From the NCBI GenBank assembly GCA_900115795.1, contig FOXT01000010.1, positions 1 to 64,000 on the forward strand: a DNA stretch of 64,000 bases. The letters are read 5' to 3'. The notes under the pieces are model-generated. The model saw nothing but the letters and a program-made list of their open reading frames with translations, had not been told where the DNA came from and searched no databases. Each line of letters opens with the position of its first letter. Position 1 is the first letter of the stretch. Positions 26,220 through 33,956 of this stretch are shown piece by piece. This DNA comes from Lachnospiraceae bacterium XBB1006 (GTDB lineage: Bacteria > Bacillota > Clostridia > Lachnospirales > Lachnospiraceae). Position numbers and translations under genes: made by a program.

Positions 26220-26660
26220 CTACGTATCCATCCGCACAATTTCTACTAGAGCTTTGTTGCGGTAGGTTATATCCGTTCGCTCTGTAAAGCCTTCGCTTTC
26301 CCAAAAGGCATTACCGGTCTCATTTTTTGCAAAAACCAACATGGCTACCTTATGAATCCCCTCTGCCTTCAGCGCATCCAGTGCATACTTCACCAGATTG
26401 CTGCCAATTCCACATCTACGGTACTCCGGGTGCACTGCCGTATGATACACATATCCACGTCTTCCGTCATGCCCGGTAAGAATCACACCCACAATCTGTT
26501 CTTTTTCCTCGCAAACAAAGCAGGTGTTTGGATTTCGTTTTAAAAACGCCGCAATTCCTTCCTCCGAATCATCCAGATTATTGAGTCCCATACCTTTGCA
26601 GGAAAGCCACAGCTGATACACCTTTTCATAATCCGCTATTGTCATTACTCGAAATGTCAT
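26220..26660 (-). CDS. GNAT-family N-acetyltransferase
   Basis: 146 residues from ATG at 26660, preceded by AAGGTGAAGAAA. An upstream in-frame extension would overlap the preceding gene. Acetyl-CoA binding motif A is VHPEYRRCGIGSNLVKYAL, preceded by the beta4 strand GYVYHTA, and motif B is NAFWESEGFTERTD. The start ...MTIADYEKVYQLW is typical of GNATs. The substrate is unknown. It begins 10 bp after the end of the DUF523-like gene and forms a cluster with it and the HIT gene. Confidence 0.88.
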   Translation of the reverse strand: MTFRVMTIADYEKVYQLWLSCKGMGLNNLDDSEEGIAAFLKRNPNTCFVCEEKEQIVGVILTGHDGRRGYVYHTAVHPEYRRCGIGSNLVKYALDALKAEGIHKVAMLVFAKNETGNAFWESEGFTERTDITYRNKALVEIVRMDT

Positions 26661-26670
26661 TTTCTTCACC

Positions 26671-27009
26671 TTAGTCCTCAAAAATCGTTGCAAAACCATA
26701 GTTTTCTTCATCATCCCAAATTTCCACATCAAGACGATGCCACTGATAGGAATCCCCGGTCATATCTACCTGCACCAGATATGCACCCGCCCGGAATTCC
26801 TTATCCTTATTCTCCCCGTTCCTGTTCATCACCACGCCATTTACAATTTCGCAGGGAGTCCTTGGGGTTGGCAAGCCTCCTGCCACCTCAGGGCAAACCG
26901 AAATTACTTCATGCCCTTTTACGTATTCATCAACTTTCTCACTATAATTATTACCGCCGTTGTATTTGCAATTCTGCCCCAAAAGGCAGGCACTAACCAT
27001 AATTTTCAT
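26671..27009 (-). CDS. DUF523-like protein, truncated with an unrelated C terminus
   Basis: 112 residues. The first 75 match the start of DUF523: MVSACLLGQNCKYNGGNNYS, VISVCPEVAGGLPTPRTPCEI and NGVVMNRNGENKDKEFRAGA. Family members normally continue with a helical half containing an SPSCG motif. Here that part is replaced by about 35 residues (YLVQVDMTGDSYQWHRLDVEIW...) I do not recognise. The gene is therefore a truncation or fusion, and activity is doubtful. The start at 27009 follows GGAGGAGCAACA and overlaps the HIT gene stop by 4 bp. Confidence 0.75.
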   Translation of the reverse strand: MKIMVSACLLGQNCKYNGGNNYSEKVDEYVKGHEVISVCPEVAGGLPTPRTPCEIVNGVVMNRNGENKDKEFRAGAYLVQVDMTGDSYQWHRLDVEIWDDEENYGFATIFED

Positions 27010-27503
27010 TGTTGCTCCTCCAACCATGCTTTCATTTTCTGATAAATAGTTTCTCTGTCTTCCTCACAAATCTTTTTCTTCTTTTTTCGCTCATAATGAT
27101 GTCCAAATTCTTCATCTGAATAGCTTCTTCCATTAATTTCTACCGGTCTGCTGTAACGAGGTCTAACATGAAAGTGTACATGAGGACAAGGCTGTTCCTC
27201 TTTGAAAAAGCTGTTCATCAGGCAGCTCCAATTGCACAAATCCGCACCCAACAAGGATTTCATGCAATTTTCCACTATTTTAATCTGCTCATGTAAATCT
27301 TTCCACTCATCTTCGGATAGCTCGGACAAGGATTCGCAATGGCTTTTCGAAACCAGAATACATCGCCCGATGTAGTCCTGCTCATCTGCTAGAAAGGTAT
27401 ACCAATGCTCGCTCTCCAGTAGGAGATACCGTTTATCTTCTCCCGGCAAATTACACCAGGAGCATTTTTCTTTTGCCTTGTCATATATTGGTTGAATCTT
27501 CAT
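27006..27503 (-). CDS. HIT-family protein
   Basis: 165 residues. The histidine triad is PCPHVHFHVRPRY (HxHxH). WYTFLADEQDYIGRCILVSKSHCESL is the usual N-terminal strand and loop. An N-terminal CSWCNLPG resembles half of a zinc site. The family hydrolyses or transfers nucleotidyl groups. The C-terminal 40 residues are Lys/Glu-rich and unusual. It is first in a HIT-DUF523-GNAT cluster with 4-bp and 10-bp junctions, so the three are co-transcribed. Confidence 0.88.
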   Translation of the reverse strand: MKIQPIYDKAKEKCSWCNLPGEDKRYLLLESEHWYTFLADEQDYIGRCILVSKSHCESLSELSEDEWKDLHEQIKIVENCMKSLLGADLCNWSCLMNSFFKEEQPCPHVHFHVRPRYSRPVEINGRSYSDEEFGHHYERKKKKKICEEDRETIYQKMKAWLEEQQ

Positions 27504-27568
27504 CGTCTTCTCCTTCTTATCTCTATCCCATCCGTTTTACATACCAAACCAAATAAAATCGCCCCTTC

Positions 27569-27879
27569 GTATGTATTCTAAAATTCCTGTTTTTAAAATT
27601 TACATTCTATCCATCAGTTTTTCCAATCCAGTATGTAACTTTAAAAAACTGTTTTCGCATTACTACATACTAAACCCAATCAAAATCACTTTTGGTATGT
27701 AGTAAAACCGCCTTTTTCCTTCTGTCCTCCCCGCTTTTTTTCGATTTTCACTCTCAAAATAGCATTCTCACACTTTTTCCTACATACGAATCTCCATATT
27801 ATCTTTCGCGGTATGTAAAATTTCAAAACACATTTTTTTCCTTACATACGACACTCAATATTTCAGCCTTTAGTATGTA
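27569..27879. repeat. Array of regularly spaced inverted heptamers (GTATGTA/TACATAC)
   Basis: GTATGTA occurs at 27569, 27631, 27695, 27811 and 27873. TACATAC occurs at 27664, 27781 and 27843, with TACATTC at 27601. They alternate in orientation at steps of 30-33 bp, except for one 86-bp step. This gives four 37-38-bp units, TACATAC-N23/24-GTATGTA, with unrelated inner sequences and a pitch of about 62 bp. The last unit reaches into the final codons of the glycosyltransferase gene. No promoter or frame is evident. The 366-bp gap holds nothing else I recognise. Confidence 0.8.
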
Positions 27880-29036
27880 ATCTTCCTAACTTCCTCTATA
27901 AATGCCACCGCTTCTTCAATACCGCCGCACTGTTTGAAGCTTTCCGATATCCTTTCCGCATTCTGCTTATAGGACGGATCCGAAGTCACCCGCTGTATCG
28001 CCACCAGAATATCCGCTTTTTCAATAGACGAAAGACGGAAACCGGCGCCCAGTTCCTCTGTCCGCTTTGCCACTGCTCCTTGTTCCGGGGTTTGCGGAAA
28101 CAAAATCAATGGAACGCCGAAATACAGTCCCTCCGAAGCAGAATTCATTCCGCAATGGGTAATAAATGCATCTGCAATGGAAAGCACCGCCATCTGATCT
28201 ACCGATTCATAAAGTCCTATATTATCCGGCACTTTCTCGTACTGCTCCGTATTTGTGCCCATGGAAATGATGACCTGAAACTCCGTGTTTCCCAACGCTT
28301 CTATACAATTATGATAAAACTCCCGGTTCTGATTCACCGTTCCCATAGAAATGTAAATCATTTTTGCCCCCTTCTTCTCATAGCTTTCCACCATGGGTCG
28401 AATGGACGGTCCTATAAAATGATATTTCTCTGAAAAAGTGTCTGCACAGGGCTGAAACAGTTTGGACGTATACACAATGGTATTGGTTTCGTTGTCGTTT
28501 TGTACAATGTCCAAAAGCCCCTTCACTGGGTAACCCTTTTCCTGTAGCCGTCTTATCTGCTTATTGATTTTTGGCATTTCCAAAAGCATCCTTACCGTTT
28601 CCATAAAACCATTCTTCATGTATTTTGCAGAAAATCGGTTAAACGCAAAGGTTGTGGTGGAGGAAATATAAGGAATTCCCTGCTTCATTGCCACCAGCTT
28701 TCCCCAATAGGCAACGGAATCTGTCACAATCACATCCGGCTGGATTTCCTTTATTTTTTCATTCGCCATCTCATCCAGAGCCAAGGTGGAAGAGACTAAC
28801 AATTCTACTGCGAAAACCTTGTCTTTCCCAACACGGTCGGCATTTTCTTTATCTTCCATTTCAAAATCATACCCATCGCAAGGGATAAAAACGGCACCGG
28901 CACTTTCCAGTTTTTCCCGAAACATTTCAAAGGAAAAATAGTATATCTCATGCCCCAGCTCCGTCAGTTTCTTTACCAAACCCAAGGTCGGATTTGTATG
29001 TCCGTAGGCCGGAACGCAAAACCATGCTATTTTCAT
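27870..29036 (-). CDS. MGT-type glycosyltransferase (GT1 family)
   Basis: 388 residues with a GT-B fold. The N-terminal domain starts MKIAWFCVPAYGHTNPTLGLVKKL, the acceptor-domain signature of macrolide-type UDP-glycosyltransferases. The C-terminal donor site has ITHCGMNSASEGLYFGVPLILFPQTPEQGAVAKR. It transfers a sugar from a nucleotide donor to a small hydrophobic acceptor. In gut Clostridia such enzymes often modify or inactivate antibiotics, an inference not provable here. It starts 6 bp after the GNAT gene remnant and ends inside the heptamer array. Confidence 0.9.
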   Translation of the reverse strand: MKIAWFCVPAYGHTNPTLGLVKKLTELGHEIYYFSFEMFREKLESAGAVFIPCDGYDFEMEDKENADRVGKDKVFAVELLVSSTLALDEMANEKIKEIQPDVIVTDSVAYWGKLVAMKQGIPYISSTTTFAFNRFSAKYMKNGFMETVRMLLEMPKINKQIRRLQEKGYPVKGLLDIVQNDNETNTIVYTSKLFQPCADTFSEKYHFIGPSIRPMVESYEKKGAKMIYISMGTVNQNREFYHNCIEALGNTEFQVIISMGTNTEQYEKVPDNIGLYESVDQMAVLSIADAFITHCGMNSASEGLYFGVPLILFPQTPEQGAVAKRTEELGAGFRLSSIEKADILVAIQRVTSDPSYKQNAERISESFKQCGGIEEAVAFIEEVRKITY

Positions 29037-29041
29037 CTACT

Positions 29042-29719
29042 CTACCTCCACATCCAAATCATCGTTCCCTCAGACCTCGTCAGTCCTAGCTTCTCCTGTA
29101 ATGCGAGGGATGCCTGATTATGAATCTCCACCTGCCCGAAAGGCACAAAGCCTGCTTCCATGTTCTTCCGAATATACGCGTTCTCCAATTGTATCGCATA
29201 GCCCTTTCGCCGAAATTTCGGTAAAACATGAAGTAGTCCAATACTTCCTTCCAGATGTTCTCCTACAAAACCTGCAATTTCATTCCCTTCATAACCCAGA
29301 AGGATATTTCCAAGCTTTACTTCTTCCCGCATTTCTTCTTCGCTAAGCGCGTCATAATTTTCCATCAAAAATGGCACATCCTTTTCTTCCGCCAGCCGGA
29401 TATCCAACGCGTCGCTTACTTCCGGCATGTCATCGGAATAATACGCCACTTGAAAACACTCTAATCCATCTGCAAAATCATATTTCTTAAACATTGCCTT
29501 TCCAAGTGCAACGTTACTAATCATCAGCAGTCTGTGCTCCTCTGTCAACTGACGTTCCAACATTGCTTCTCCAACGGAGGCATCGTCGCAAGCCAACATG
29601 AGACCTTTGCTTCTTTCGTCAAAAACAAGAATCCCATCCGGTCGTTGTTCTATGATTTTTCCGGTTCCACGCTCTAAAACCCGATCTATATTTCAATTTT
29701 CGATTGCCTTAATATCCAT
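29042..29719 (-). pseudogene. GNAT-like acetyltransferase gene with in-frame TGA at codon 9
   Basis: The best start is ATG at 29719 behind GGAAAGGAGAATTTTG, giving MDIKAIEN and then TGA at 29693-29695. The same frame then runs on with NIDRVLERGTGKIIEQRPDGILVF and the rest of a two-part GNAT-like protein (motif LLHVLPKFRRKGYAIQLENAY) to 29042. Sense codons on both sides of the TGA show a nonsense mutation. A shorter product could start at ATG 29599 (185 residues), which keeps the acetyl-CoA site. Upstream to 29964 I see only a short coding remnant. Confidence 0.7.
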
Positions 29720-29819
29720 CAAAATTCTCCTTTCCAGAGACTTCACTCTCCAAATCAGCGCTTTTCCCCTTACTGCAATTATAGTATAGTAGACACAAGA
29801 AGACAAACACTTTTCAGCT

Positions 29820-29918
29820 TAGGTTGTACTATGCAGGATTTGTGATGGAAAGGAAAAAGAAGACGCGGTTCGCCAGGCCAAAGAATATCTGAACGAATTG
29901 TTGGAAGAACTGAATTAG
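29820..29918 (+). pseudogene. Short coding remnant
   Basis: A plus-strand frame ends GKEKEDAVRQAKEYLNELLEELN and TAG at 29916-29918. It has the amphipathic look of a protein C terminus but no start, ribosome binding site or upstream body. It is probably debris in this decaying stretch. Confidence 0.25.
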
Positions 29919-29964
29919 TACGGAAACAGGGCATGCCGCAACCTTACGACATGCCCTCTATACT

Positions 29965-30430
29965 TTATTTTCCTACCCGCCTGCGGATATCTTCAGCAGC
30001 CTCAAGAAATTTCTTTTCCGCCCGAATGATTTCCGTCTCCTCCGGTTTCGATTTTTCGAGGGAATCAATCACTAACCTCGCAATTTTCAGCGATAAGTTA
30101 GAAAAAATCCGGTCACATACGGGATAAGCACTTCCCCGCAAGATATGCACCACATCTGTAAGCTCCAACCGACGCAAAATCAACTGAATCAATAAGTCGT
30201 CCGATTCAGAAATATCCTTCAATAAGTCTGTCCTCACGGAAAATGACCGCTTTTCAGAGTTTTCTTTTCTCCACGCCGAAACCTTTCGCTTCAACTCTGT
30301 TTTTCTATCCAGCAGTTCATCCAGGGAAACCTCGAAGTAATCCGACAAAATGCAAAGCATTTCAATATCCGGAACAGCCACACCGTTCTCCCATTTGCTG
30401 ACCGTAGCTTCTTCCCCATATAAATCAACA
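29965..30430 (-). pseudogene. XRE-type regulator lacking its N terminus
   Basis: The minus strand encodes YGEEATVSKWENGVAVPDI, then EMLCILSDYFEVSLDELLDRK, the second half of an XRE helix-turn-helix. About 110 helical residues with many charges follow, ending ...AAEDIRRRVGK. The first helices and start codon are missing, and the DNA immediately upstream instead encodes the tail of an acetyltransferase. A shorter product from GTG at 30381 could not bind DNA normally. Confidence 0.65.
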
Positions 30431-30534
30431 TATTATGTTCTTCCGGTCCGTTATTTGCGTAGGCATACCGGTCAAAACCGATTATCTCAAACCCGTGCTT
30501 TTTGTAAAAGCTAATGGCTTTGGCAAATAGTACA
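30412..30534 (-). pseudogene. C-terminal fragment of a GNAT acetyltransferase
   Basis: The minus strand reads KAISFYKKHGFEIIGFDRYA, then YANNGPEEHNMLIYMGKKL. This is the standard motif B and last strand of a GNAT domain with nothing in front of it. It abuts the truncated XRE gene on one side and the ABC permease stop (30538) on the other, so a deletion joined two broken genes. Confidence 0.6.
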
Positions 30535-30537
30535 TTA

Positions 30538-32868
30538 CTATTTCTTTCTCATTGGATACGGCGTATAATGTTTCAAACAGAGAATTACTTTGCATCCATA
30601 CGTAACTACGGCTACCGACGCGATTGCTATAACAATTTGAATATTTGTCAATTTTCCGCCTGGGAAAGCCTGATATCCCACCAAGATAGCTACCCCTGCA
30701 GCAACCCACATGCTCACAAGATATCTAATAAAGAGCTTCTTTTGCAATTTTACATAAGATAATCCCATGCTTCGAAGGATTGAATATTCCAAATCATAAA
30801 TCTCTCGTTCAGCCAGATTCTTAAATACTATTAATATTCCAATCGCCAGCAATGCGAAAACCAAAATCGTATCTGCGATTTGTACACTGTAATTTTCCAA
30901 TGCTTTTCTATTTTCAATGTTTTGCAAATCGGAATCTAGTAATCCTCCTTGTACAGATGCATGCAACAGCGCCATTTCTTTTTCAACCACTTTTTTTTCG
31001 ATTAAAGAACAATTTTCTTTCATACGTACAAAAATTTCCTTAACCCCGAGAACAATTTGACTCTTTCTCGCCGTTTCTTCATTTATTATTATACAAATGC
31101 CAGATTCGCCCCTCCTTGGTTCAGAAATTATTCTTCTGATTATAAAACTATCCTTTATAAAACGTATTATACCATTTTTGCTTTTCTCTACGCGTCCAAG
31201 GTAAATGCTTTGCCCTTCATGTAATACCGCATCCGGCTTTTCTGTATCGTACCCGGGCAATACTAATGTACATGATTTTTCACCTTCCATTTCTCCGCCC
31301 TGCTCAATTTCTATTTTTACATCATTTGTTGGATACGGCATATATTCCAATGCCTCAGTTGGAAGCATTTCTTTATTGTCTTTATTTCCCGCTAACGGTT
31401 CCACCATGTGTTTTGCCAAACGTGAAATCAAATAGGAATCCTGGCAATTCGGGTCAAGCAAAATAGTACTACAATTTGTACCCGCTTCCATCGTCACCTG
31501 GCATCCCCTGATAGCTTTCATTAAAGCCATGCTTTCGTCCAAAGAAAAATACCCGCCTGAACTCTCATCCATATAATAATCACCGAAAATACTCATAGTC
31601 TCATTCGCTCGACTAATCAAATCGCAACAACGTTCTTCCGAATTCATTCGAAACATCGTGTGAAAATTTAAGGTCGCCATAACAAAAAACATACACACAG
31701 CCTGTACAAAAATCATTCCAACATCAATTCTGGGAAATAATCTAACTTTTTTATTTTGTATAAAACGTGCAAATAATTTCTTTTTTTCAATAATCAGTAT
31801 ACTACATCCCACTATTGTTAGAATAACGGCCTCTTCCAAGGCAGCGTACTTTATTACTTTTGAAAGAGTGCTTTTCAAGCATAAAGCAATCACTCCTCCA
31901 CTCATAAGCATAGCTGTATTCAGCACACCAATACTTGTAGCTATCGTTGTCATTATCTGTCTCTTAGTGAATCCTAACCTAAAAAAAACAGAAAATACTT
32001 TTCTATTCTTTTTTAGAAAAAAGCTAATTATCACAACTTCTTCAAAAAGTAACACAAAATTAATAATACACCCATAAGCAACCTTCAATCTATTTATATC
32101 CTCATTGTCGCGGTATGCTTTTACATCAAGCAGCGCATTTGCGCTTATATTATCGTAATCCTTCTTTATCTCCTGAAGTGCATCATCCAACGCGAAAATG
32201 TCATCTTGCATTTTCTTATAATTCAATTTTCTTTGACAAACCACTAAAGAATGGTTGCCTCCCCGCATACCTTTTCCCCCAATTATAGATGGAAATACTT
32301 TTGTATCTATTGTTAGTGAATCGCTCACAGACAAATTCGACGAATAATTATTTAGAACTCCCGTCACCAAAAGTTGCTCTTGTCTTCCCTCTCTAATTAC
32401 AGAAATCGTACATGGTACATCCATTTCACTTTTTCCATATATCGAAAGAACATACTCCTCAACTGCAACCTCTCTTTTTTCCCTTGGCCAACATCCTCTT
32501 AGCAAATGAAACCCTAGCTTTTTTCCAAGAGCCCCCTTCATCCTCCCAACGGTAATTTCTTTTCCTCGACATATAACGTTTCCAGCTATATCAAATCCAT
32601 CGTATCTATACTCCGGATATTTTTCTTTAATTTCTCCTATTTCTTTCGTTGTGACATCCGATGCCACAATTAGAAATGTACCATATGTGTCCTCTGCAAT
32701 TTTCTGCCTTGCCCGAAGAACATCCTCGCTAAAAGAAACATATGTCAGCAAAAAAGTAAATCCAACCAACATTGTCATTGCAGCTACAATCGTTGTAATT
32801 CTATTATTTTTGGCAAGCAAAAGCATAATCTTCCCATAATTAGTTTTATGCCTCATATAACTCACCAT
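30538..32868 (-). CDS. ABC transporter permease, MacB/FtsX-like, large extracellular domains
   Basis: 776 residues. An N-terminal membrane helix (IVAAMTMLVGFTFLLTYVSF) is followed by a soluble domain of about 200 residues. Then come several helices in 265-415, a second large soluble domain (430-665), and three C-terminal helices (ILVFALLAIGILIVFKNLAE, YLVSMWVAAGVAILVGYQAF, VIAIASVAVVTYGC). LEYSILRSMGLSYVKLQKKL is the coupling-helix motif of FtsX-type permeases. Such mechanotransmission ABC systems export or expel peptides, antibiotics or lipoproteins. It overlaps the ATPase gene by 23 bp. ATG at 32856 behind GGTGAG may be the true start. Confidence 0.85.
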   Translation of the reverse strand: MVSYMRHKTNYGKIMLLLAKNNRITTIVAAMTMLVGFTFLLTYVSFSEDVLRARQKIAEDTYGTFLIVASDVTTKEIGEIKEKYPEYRYDGFDIAGNVICRGKEITVGRMKGALGKKLGFHLLRGCWPREKREVAVEEYVLSIYGKSEMDVPCTISVIREGRQEQLLVTGVLNNYSSNLSVSDSLTIDTKVFPSIIGGKGMRGGNHSLVVCQRKLNYKKMQDDIFALDDALQEIKKDYDNISANALLDVKAYRDNEDINRLKVAYGCIINFVLLFEEVVIISFFLKKNRKVFSVFFRLGFTKRQIMTTIATSIGVLNTAMLMSGGVIALCLKSTLSKVIKYAALEEAVILTIVGCSILIIEKKKLFARFIQNKKVRLFPRIDVGMIFVQAVCMFFVMATLNFHTMFRMNSEERCCDLISRANETMSIFGDYYMDESSGGYFSLDESMALMKAIRGCQVTMEAGTNCSTILLDPNCQDSYLISRLAKHMVEPLAGNKDNKEMLPTEALEYMPYPTNDVKIEIEQGGEMEGEKSCTLVLPGYDTEKPDAVLHEGQSIYLGRVEKSKNGIIRFIKDSFIIRRIISEPRRGESGICIIINEETARKSQIVLGVKEIFVRMKENCSLIEKKVVEKEMALLHASVQGGLLDSDLQNIENRKALENYSVQIADTILVFALLAIGILIVFKNLAEREIYDLEYSILRSMGLSYVKLQKKLFIRYLVSMWVAAGVAILVGYQAFPGGKLTNIQIVIAIASVAVVTYGCKVILCLKHYTPYPMRKK

Positions 32869-33520
32869 CCTTAATGCGAATTCGTTGATCCACGGATTGA
32901 ATCAATTGCTCATCATGCGTTACAATAATAAACGTGGTACTATACTCTTCTTTTAAGTTTTGAAACAAGGACGTAATGATACCTGTGTTTTCAGAATCCA
33001 AATTTCCCGTTGGCTCGTCCGCAAACACTATTTTAGGTTTTAAAATCATGGCCCTTGCTATTGCCACACGTTGCTGCTCGCCCCCAGACAATTGAACCGG
33101 TGATTTCTTCAATAATTGTTTAATCCCTAGCCTCTCTACCAAATAATCATAATGCGCTTTATCGATTCTTTTTCCATTAATATACGATGGACATTTTATA
33201 TTTTCTTCTACCGTAACACGCTCTATCAAATTGTATGCTTGAAACACAAATCCAAAATGTTCCCCTCTAAATCGTGCCAATTCCGATTCTCTTTTTTTAT
33301 CATATGTCTGCCCCGCAAACCTTATTTTCCCACTCGTGGGTCCATCCAAAGCCGCAAGTAGATTTAAAAACGTCGTTTTCCCACTACCACTTTTGCCATA
33401 AATTAAATTTATTGTATTCTCATAAAATTCATGTGTTATTCCCTTTAATACTTCAATTTTTTGATTACCAACGAGGAACTCTTTTTTGAGTTCCTCGCAG
33501 GCTAATATTGGTTCTGACAT
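32846..33520 (-). CDS. ABC transporter ATP-binding protein, MacB/LolD type
   Basis: 224 residues. Walker A is YGKSGSGKTTFLN near 41, the signature is LSGGEQQRVAIARA, Walker B is IVFADEPTGNLDS, and the H-loop is IIVTHDEQL. All are intact. The start at 33520 follows AGGAGGAGTA. It is the first gene of a two-gene operon with the FtsX-like permease. Upstream, a TATGCT/TATAGT region shares GGTATGCTA and AGTGTGT with the repeated promoters at 36.9-38.8 kb. Farther up is the divergent palindrome operator, so the transporter belongs to the presumed regulon. Confidence 0.93.
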   Translation of the reverse strand: MSEPILACEELKKEFLVGNQKIEVLKGITHEFYENTINLIYGKSGSGKTTFLNLLAALDGPTSGKIRFAGQTYDKKRESELARFRGEHFGFVFQAYNLIERVTVEENIKCPSYINGKRIDKAHYDYLVERLGIKQLLKKSPVQLSGGEQQRVAIARAMILKPKIVFADEPTGNLDSENTGIITSLFQNLKEEYSTTFIIVTHDEQLIQSVDQRIRIKDGELYEA

Positions 33521-33596
33521 TACTCCTCCTAGTTATCGCTCCAAATCGGTTCTGTACATCTCAAGTACATACACACTATAGCATACCTTATCTCTC

Positions 33597-33619
33597 AAAA
33601 AAAGAGGCCTCAGCCTCTC
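33597..33619 (-). terminator. Terminator-like hairpin in the ABC operon leader
   Basis: On the minus strand AGAGGC-TGAG-GCCTCT is followed by T7. It lies between the palindrome-linked promoter at 33666-33671 and the ABC ATPase start. It could end the regulator transcript coming from 33953, or attenuate the ABC operon. A second -10-like box (TATGCTATAG) lies just beyond it. Confidence 0.7.
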
Positions 33620-33665
33620 TATCTCCACCGGATTACAAAAAGATACCCATGTCTGCCATCAACAC

Positions 33666-33761
33666 ATTATATCATCCATTTCCCATAAAAAATATACCAG
33701 AGTTGTCATGTTGCAACACGACAACTCTGGTATATTTTTATCCCGAAATCCGTTCTATAAT
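33666..33761. promoter_or_regulatory. Divergent promoters around a perfect 52-bp palindromic operator
   Basis: Arms of 20 bp (33688-33707 and 33720-33739, containing ACCAGAGTTGTC / GACAACTCTGGT) flank ATGTTGCAACAC, itself nearly symmetric. On the plus strand TATAAT is at 33756-33761. On the minus strand TATAAT is at 33671-33666. Both start exactly 16 bp beyond the palindrome, and no -35 box is visible, so the palindrome occupies the -35 position on both sides. This suits an activator serving the peptide gene (+) and the ABC operon (-). The same arm and the same 16-bp gap recur in three copies downstream. Confidence 0.75.
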
Positions 33762-33782
33762 AAACCTATCACTGAAAGATAT

Positions 33783-33956
33783 TTGGATGGAAAACAAACG
33801 AGAAAGAAAATCAAAAAATTAACCTTATTAGCAGCTATTGTATTGAGCATTCACACTACCGGAACCATTATTGGACAGGCTACTCATCCCGTTCCTGCAC
33901 CAACGCAGGATTCTCCGTTAGATGATAAGGATCCTCTCGGCGGAAAAGTCCACTAG
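33783..33956 (+). CDS. Putative signal-peptide precursor, 57 residues
   Basis: From TTG at 33783: a basic start (GKQTRKKIKK), a hydrophobic core (LTLLAAIVLSIHTTGTIIG), a plausible cleavage site IIGQA/THP, and a short Pro/Asp-rich mature part (THPVPAPTQDSPLDDKDPLG and a GKVH end). This is the layout of exported pheromone precursors of Phr/PapR type. The ribosome binding site is weak (GAAAGAT). An ATG farther upstream at 33708 lies inside the operator, before the -10 box, so it is unlikely. The stop overlaps the stop of the RRNPP-like regulator by 3 bp, tail to tail. The role is inferred. Confidence 0.6.
   Translation: MDGKQTRKKIKKLTLLAAIVLSIHTTGTIIGQATHPVPAPTQDSPLDDKDPLGGKVH

Noticed and set aside
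27569-27879. CRISPR array
   Set aside because: Conserved words are only 7 bp, alternate in orientation, and no cas genes or 25-36-bp direct repeats are present. The same reasoning applies to 44041-44263.
29693-29695. Selenocysteine at the in-frame TGA
   Set aside because: No conserved Cys is expected there in GNAT proteins and no clear SECIS-like hairpin follows. A nonsense mutation is simpler.
33688-33739. Palindrome explained only as a transcription terminator
   Set aside because: It can act as one on the minus strand, but copies 1-3 keep just one perfect arm, have a separate terminator, and all five sites keep a 16-bp distance to a -10 box, which a terminator would not need.
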